NCBI GenBank assembly: GCA_022570975.1
Contig: JACZYS010000018.1
Location: forward strand, 8,459-19,255
Source of the DNA: Candidatus Zixiibacteriota bacterium
Lineage (GTDB): Bacteria > Zixibacteria > MSB-5A5 > GN15 > FEB-12
Length of the DNA stretch: 10,797 nt
Reading direction: 5' to 3'
A program made the translations under genes and the position numbers. Shown here piece after piece: positions 7,861 through 10,797 of the stretch. A model generated the notes under the pieces. That model saw nothing but the letters and a program-made list of their open reading frames with translations, had not been told where the DNA came from and ran no database searches. Positions within the stretch are counted from its first letter, which is position 1; every line of letters begins with the position of its first letter.

Positions 7861-8439
7861 CTATTTGCGATATGTTTTACCTTCCAAGCTTTTTAGGAGA
7901 TTTCTGCTACTACTTGTAGTCCCAAATTCCAATGACCAAGTACCATAATATACTCGTTGAATTTGATTCTTCTCATATGTATCAGACGTAGTAGACCTTA
8001 GCGTAACGGTTTCCCCTGCACCAATTAAATCGGAAAAATATAAATCCGACATTACCGTAAACCTGTCTATATCTTTCAAGATATAGTCTACATGGAGATC
8101 ATGCGACACACTATCAACATTCTTAACCGTTAATTTCCAACCCCATTCTATTTTATATGATTCAGGGATTACACTTGTAGAAGTTTTTCTTTCTGCAACC
8201 TTATAAATCCTAATGAATTTATATCCATGTCCACCATATTGAAATGGGAAGTTACTATTTGAAGAGGACTGAAGTTCCCTCGGATATAATACCCACTGCT
8301 TCTGTTTGTCAGTAAGACTTGGCTTTCCCTTAAACCAGTCTTTCCAGTCTGCTGCTGCAGTACTGACAAGAATTGTAACCATCACAGCAATTGTAATTAC
8401 TGCTAAACTACTTACACCAAATTTCTGATTATATTTCAT
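7861..8439 (-). CDS. Exported protein of unknown function, predicted beta-rich
   Basis: From the ATG at 8439 the protein has 192 residues. This start is preferred over an upstream ATG at 8466 because AGGGGAG lies just before it and because it gives a standard signal peptide: a lysine-bearing N-region, a hydrophobic core (about residues 9-27) and a likely signal peptidase I site after STAAA (cleavage near residue 30). No lipobox cysteine is present, so the mature protein should be soluble in the periplasm or secreted. The mature part has alternating hydrophobic stretches such as WGWKLTVKNVDS (99-110), HDLHVDYILKDIDRF (113-127) and IGAGETVTLRSTT (139-151), which suggest a single beta-sandwich domain like those binding or packing on the cell surface; I recognise no family. 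GC is near 34% in the parts I counted, lower than the sugar genes on either side (40-47%), and its own promoter-like sequence lies upstream. It looks like an insertion into the polysaccharide operon. No catalytic residues are evident. Confidence 0.82.
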   Translation of the reverse strand: MKYNQKFGVSSLAVITIAVMVTILVSTAAADWKDWFKGKPSLTDKQKQWVLYPRELQSSSNSNFPFQYGGHGYKFIRIYKVAERKTSTSVIPESYKIEWGWKLTVKNVDSVSHDLHVDYILKDIDRFTVMSDLYFSDLIGAGETVTLRSTTSDTYEKNQIQRVYYGTWSLEFGTTSSSRNLLKSLEGKTYRK

Positions 8440-8442
8440 AGT

Positions 8443-8450
8443 ACTCCCCT
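8443..8450 (-). promoter_or_regulatory. Strong ribosome binding site that decides the start at 8439
   Basis: The minus strand reads AGGGGAG about 4-5 bases before the ATG at 8439. No comparable sequence precedes the ATG nine codons upstream at 8466, which would also add a hydrophilic extension ahead of the signal peptide. Confidence 0.75.
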
Positions 8451-8484
8451 GATTATATTGAAACATGTCAATAATGTATCCTTT

Positions 8485-8513
8485 AATTTACTATGAAAGA
8501 CATTCTCTGTCAA
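8485..8513 (-). promoter_or_regulatory. Candidate sigma-70 type promoter for the exported-protein gene
   Basis: On the minus strand a perfect -35 box TTGACA (8513-8508) is separated by 17 bases from TAAATT (8490-8485), which matches four of six positions of the -10 consensus. Transcription would start near 8478, leaving a leader of about 40 bases before the ATG at 8439. The -35 box lies just after the stop of the WbpE-like gene, so the exported-protein gene and the genes after it could be expressed separately from the upstream sugar genes. This is a pattern match only. Confidence 0.45.
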
Positions 8514-8521
8514 ATGATTTA

Positions 8522-9625
8522 CTATATAGCTTTTTTGACGGCGTCTATGACTATGGTCTGTTCTTCGGGGGTCATCTCGGGGTAAATTGGGAGAGACATA
8601 ACCTCGTTGGCCGCTTTGGTAGAATGAGGCAAATCAGAATCATTATAACCCAACTCTTTAAAACATTCCTGAGAGTGGAACGGCACCGGATAGTAAACCT
8701 CGCAGCCAATGTTGTCGGCTTTCAGTTTAGCTAAAACCTCATCCCGGTTGGCAACGGCAATAGTGTATTGATTATAAATATGGAAAGTTGTGTATTCTTT
8801 TACAACCGGAGTCTTGATTGCATCAATTGAGGCAAAAGCGTCATTATATATTTTTGCATGGTCAATTCTTTTTTCTGACCATTTTTGCAGATGCGGATAT
8901 TTTACAAGCAACACTGCCGCTTGCATGGTAGCAAGCCGTGAGTTGTAGCCAACAATTTTATGGTAGTATTTTGGTTTGGCACCATGGTTGCGAAGCATAC
9001 GTACCATTTCACCATCGTCGTCATCGTTACAGCAGACAATACCGCCGTCTCCTCCGGCTCCCAAATTTTTGGATGGAAAAAATGAGAAACAACCGAAATC
9101 ACCCATAGAGCCGGCAGTTTTATTTTTGTAAGTGGAACCAATTGACTGAGCTGCATCTTCAACAACTTTTAGATTGTGTTTTTTGGCTATTTCCATTATT
9201 GGGTCCATGTCTGCAATTTGTCCGAACAAGTGCACCGGTATTATCACTTTGGTTTTATCTGTGATTGCAGCTTCAATTAAGTTGGGGTCAATGTTGTAGC
9301 TGTCCGGTTCAATATCTACTAAAACCGGCTCGGCACCAAAACGGACAATTATTCCGGCGGTTGCAAAAAATGAAAAATCGGTGGTGATAACTTCATCACC
9401 TGCTTTGACACCTGCGGCTCTTAGTGCAAGCAGTAATGCGTCTGTTCCCGAAGCAACGCCCCAGGCGTATTTTGTATTACAAAGTTTGGCAACTATTTCT
9501 TCCAATTCTTTAACTTCCGGTCCAAGGATAAACTTACCGTGGGTTAAGACATTTATCACGGCTTTATCTAAGTCTGGTTTTAAGTATGCGTATTGTCTGG
9601 ATAAATCCAAAAGAGGTACGGACAT
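8522..9625 (-). CDS. DegT-family PLP aminotransferase, WbpE/WlbC-like (UDP-3-keto-GlcNAcA 3-aminotransferase)
   Basis: From the ATG at 9625 the protein has 367 residues, typical of WbpE. This start is chosen because AAGGAG lies at 9632-9637 and because the family begins with MSVPLLDLSRQY; a longer reading to 9685 adds 20 residues with no family resemblance that overlap the preceding gene. Family motifs are VASGTDALLLAL (57-68), VVEDAAQSIGS (154-164) with D157 for the PLP ring and Q160, FFPSKNLGAGGDGG (182-195) with Schiff-base lysine K186, and GYNSRLATMQAAVL (226-239). WbpE uses glutamate to aminate the 3-keto group of UDP-2-acetamido-2-deoxy-3-keto-glucuronic acid in the cytoplasm. The assignment to that substrate rests on the adjacent oxidoreductase tail, the WbpD-like acetyltransferase 10 bases upstream and the WbpI-like epimerase downstream; the fold alone would allow other 3-keto sugars. 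Confidence 0.92.
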   Translation of the reverse strand: MSVPLLDLSRQYAYLKPDLDKAVINVLTHGKFILGPEVKELEEIVAKLCNTKYAWGVASGTDALLLALRAAGVKAGDEVITTDFSFFATAGIIVRFGAEPVLVDIEPDSYNIDPNLIEAAITDKTKVIIPVHLFGQIADMDPIMEIAKKHNLKVVEDAAQSIGSTYKNKTAGSMGDFGCFSFFPSKNLGAGGDGGIVCCNDDDDGEMVRMLRNHGAKPKYYHKIVGYNSRLATMQAAVLLVKYPHLQKWSEKRIDHAKIYNDAFASIDAIKTPVVKEYTTFHIYNQYTIAVANRDEVLAKLKADNIGCEVYYPVPFHSQECFKELGYNDSDLPHSTKAANEVMSLPIYPEMTPEEQTIVIDAVKKAI

Positions 9626-9631
9626 TTTTTT

Positions 9632-9637
9632 CTCCTT
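9632..9637 (-). promoter_or_regulatory. Ribosome binding site of the WbpE-like gene, overlapping the upstream stop codon
   Basis: The minus strand reads TAAGGAG, so two bases of the stop codon of the acetyltransferase gene also start the AAGGAG ribosome binding site, followed by an A-rich spacer and the ATG at 9625. This fixes the start and suggests coupled translation of the two genes. Confidence 0.8.
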
Positions 9638-10397
9638 AAACGTCATCCCAGCCCTGGTTTTCCAGCAACTGGTCCCGGGGGACATCGCCAGACTCAGTGG
9701 CCGGCGTGCCTATTACAATTTTTTTGGGGGGTGTATCTTTTGTAACAATAGCACCTGCGGCCACCAATGAATCTTCGCCAATAATTTTGCCCGGCAAAAT
9801 AGTTGCGTTGACTCCAACTCGTCCGCCTTTTTTTATTGTTACACCTTTGAAATGTTTAAACCGTTCCTCGCTTCTTCCGGCGAAGTTGTCATTGGAAGTA
9901 GCCACACATGGAGCCACAAAAGCGCGGTCTTCAATTTCAGAATAAGCGGTGATATAAACATTTGTCTCAAGTTTTACATAGTTTCCAATTTTGCAGAAAT
10001 TTTCGATGGCCACGCCTCGTCCGACTATGGTAAAATTGCCAACGGTGACATTTTCACGAACGGTTGACAAATCCGCAATGAGCACTTTGTTGCCAATTTC
10101 TGAACCTCTGTAAATGACAACGTTGGTGCCGATAATACAGTTTGACTCTATGGTGCAGGGGGGAAGTTCCTGATCTTTGGTAACGGCGGAGTTGGCCGCT
10201 TTCATTGGTCTTTTGCCGATTACGGCTCCGTCATCAATACGAACATTGTTTCCTATCTTGGTTTCATCATGGATAATGACATTGTTGCCGATTATGCATC
10301 CTTCGCCAATCTCCACATTTTCTGCAATCCGACAAAACTCGCCCAGTCTTGTGCCCGAGCCAATTCTGGCTGATGAATCAATTATTGATGTTGACAT
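9636..10397 (-). CDS. Left-handed beta-helix N-acetyltransferase, WbpD/WlbB-like
   Basis: The 253-residue protein is built of hexapeptide repeats ([LIV]-G-x4) that form the left-handed beta-helix of trimeric acyltransferases. Repeats run from about residue 4 to 62 (for example IGSGTRLGEFCRIAENVEIGEG), 83 to 165 and 186 to 215; a loop at 63-82 interrupts them. The C-terminal part, ATSNDNFAGR (166-175) then VTIKKGGRVGVNATILPG (186-203), LVAAGAIVTKDTPP (211-224) and IGTPA (229-233), has the WbpD arrangement in which the histidine- or asparagine-bearing loop meets acetyl-CoA. WbpD acetylates the 3-amino group of UDP-2-acetamido-3-amino-glucuronic acid. Position between the oxidoreductase tail and the WbpE-like gene strongly supports that role. 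It is about 60 residues longer than the WbpD I know (about 190), the extra length being N-terminal repeats; an acyl donor other than acetyl-CoA is possible. A weak GGGA precedes the ATG. Confidence 0.88.
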   Translation of the reverse strand: MSTSIIDSSARIGSGTRLGEFCRIAENVEIGEGCIIGNNVIIHDETKIGNNVRIDDGAVIGKRPMKAANSAVTKDQELPPCTIESNCIIGTNVVIYRGSEIGNKVLIADLSTVRENVTVGNFTIVGRGVAIENFCKIGNYVKLETNVYITAYSEIEDRAFVAPCVATSNDNFAGRSEERFKHFKGVTIKKGGRVGVNATILPGKIIGEDSLVAAGAIVTKDTPPKKIVIGTPATESGDVPRDQLLENQGWDDV

Positions 10398-10440
10398 GAT
10401 TATATCCCGATATCTGATTTGTTCTCAAGTTAACTATAAC

Positions 10441-10668
10441 CTAAATATTAACCGGCGCACCGCCTGCTTCCAAAGATTTTTGGGCGGCGTCCAAAACTTT
10501 TAACACTTTTAATCCTTCTCTTCCATCAGAGCGAGGTCTTTCTCTGGTTTCAATACAATGCAGAAAATGGCGACACTCCTCGGCCAGCGGCTCGGTCAGC
10601 TCAGGCTGCTCCACGCCGTCGGTCACCAGCAGTGCGATGGTCTTTCCTGCGATGTTCTGATCAGCCAT
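10441..10668 (-). pseudogene. In-frame chimera: PfpI/DJ-1-type N-terminus joined to the C-terminus of a WbpB-like oxidoreductase
   Basis: The 75-residue reading frame from the ATG at 10668 (ribosome binding site AAGGAG at 10675-10680) has two unrelated halves. Residues 1-27, MADQNIAGKTIALLVTDGVEQPELTEP in two overlapping pieces (IAGKTIALLVTDG at 6-18; VEQPELTEP at 19-27), are the start of a PfpI/DJ-1 class I glutamine-amidotransferase-like protein. Residues 28-75, with LAEECRHFLHCIETRERPRS and then DGREGLKVLKVLDAAQKSLE, are the tail of a GFO/IDH/MocA oxidoreductase of the WbpB/WlbA type, which oxidises C3 of UDP-GlcNAcA. Neither part can work alone: the PfpI domain lacks its catalytic cysteine region and the oxidoreductase its whole NAD-binding domain. 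The oxidoreductase tail lies 43 bases before the WbpD-like gene, exactly where wbpB belongs. I take this as a join of two genomes and not a natural fusion. Confidence 0.72.
10585..10600. other. Probable junction between two unrelated DNA sources
   Basis: The protein similarity switches here from PfpI-type to oxidoreductase-type, and base composition rises from about 38% GC (10501-10560) to about 60% (10561-10797). The codons for L-T-E-P could come from either parent, so a few bases of shared sequence may have guided the join. I place the break within these bases, give or take about 20. Confidence 0.65.
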
Positions 10669-10784
10669 GATGTGCTCCTTCTCGATGGGAGTGTGACCTT
10701 TCACCCGTGGCCACCACGTGAGCCCCGCGTCTTCTTCCAGGAACAGCGCATGGTAAGCAAGGGGCAGAGAGAAGGAGCACCACG

Positions 10785-10797
10785 ATGCCGAAACCCT
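10785..10797 (+). CDS. Possible first codons of a divergent gene from the GC-rich source
   Basis: On the plus strand AAGGAG (10772-10777) lies 7 bases before an ATG that reads Met-Pro-Lys-Pro before the window ends. With the PfpI-type start at 10668 this would form a divergent pair about 116 bases apart. Only four codons are visible, so no product can be proposed. Confidence 0.3.

Noticed and set aside
8452..8457. A perfect TATAAT on the minus strand before the exported-protein gene
   Set aside because: The -35 position 17 bases upstream reads GATACA, and transcription would start inside the ribosome binding site; the TTGACA at 8466-8471 is only 8 bases away.
9626..9685. A 20-residue N-terminal extension of the WbpE-like protein
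   Set aside because: It overlaps the coding end of the acetyltransferase gene and ignores the AAGGAG at 9632-9637 and the family's normal start.
9381..9770. A 129-codon open frame on the plus strand across the WbpE-like and WbpD-like genes
   Set aside because: It lies antisense to two genes with clear family motifs and has no recognisable domain or ribosome binding site.
10441..10704. A genuine new PfpI-oxidoreductase fusion protein
   Set aside because: Both domains are fragments lacking catalytic parts, and the switch coincides with a sharp GC change close to the window end.
10672..10780. A perfect 12-base inverted repeat (GAGAAGGAGCAC at 10769-10780 and its complement at 10672-10683)
   Set aside because: Each arm is mainly a Shine-Dalgarno sequence of one of two divergent starts, so the match is probably shared ribosome-binding sequence and not a mobile-element end.

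Overview
The window looks like part of a bacterial chromosome or metagenomic contig from a Gram-negative-type organism. The surface-polysaccharide genes, an exported protein with a signal peptide and a MurJ-family flippase all fit this. Base composition is moderate to low in GC (about 35-47% in the lines I counted). Every gene I trust up to about position 10585 lies on the minus strand, so transcription runs from high to low coordinates. I cannot fix the phylum. A DRG/Obg-like GTPase with a TGS domain is often seen in uncultured or deeply branching bacteria, but that is only a hint. I see no tRNA, rRNA, CRISPR array or insertion sequence, and no gene-free stretch over 300 bases.

Layout in the order of transcription: (1) 10585-10797 is GC-rich (about 60% over 10561-10797) and carries the start of an unrelated PfpI/DJ-1-type gene. 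That start is joined in frame to the last ~48 codons of a GFO/IDH/MocA-type sugar-nucleotide oxidoreductase. I read this as a chimeric junction, most likely an assembly error at a contig end. (2) 8522-10584 holds the oxidoreductase tail, a left-handed beta-helix N-acetyltransferase (WbpD-like) and a DegT-family PLP aminotransferase (WbpE-like). (3) 7861-8439 is an AT-richer single gene for an exported beta-rich protein of unknown function, with its own ribosome binding site and a plausible promoter. (4) 2923-7771 holds a non-hydrolysing UDP-sugar 2-epimerase with the sequence signature of the WbpI-like branch, a MurJ/MviN-family flippase, a GT4 glycosyltransferase and a second DegT aminotransferase, nearly all touching or overlapping. 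(5) 1-2874 holds a DRG-like GTPase, an uncharacterised polytopic membrane protein and the N-terminal 208 residues of pantothenate synthetase PanC.

How they fit together: oxidoreductase, aminotransferase, N-acetyltransferase and 2-epimerase are four of the five activities of the known WbpA-B-E-D-I route from UDP-GlcNAc to UDP-2,3-diacetamido-2,3-dideoxy-D-mannuronic acid. Only the WbpA-type 6-dehydrogenase is not visible. The flippase, glycosyltransferase and second aminotransferase would export, assemble or further decorate a glycan containing such a sugar. The GTPase, membrane protein and PanC look like housekeeping neighbours. I found no convincing new multi-gene system. The best leads are the chimeric junction, the orphan exported protein inside the sugar cluster, and a GTPase with non-canonical G3 and G4 motifs.
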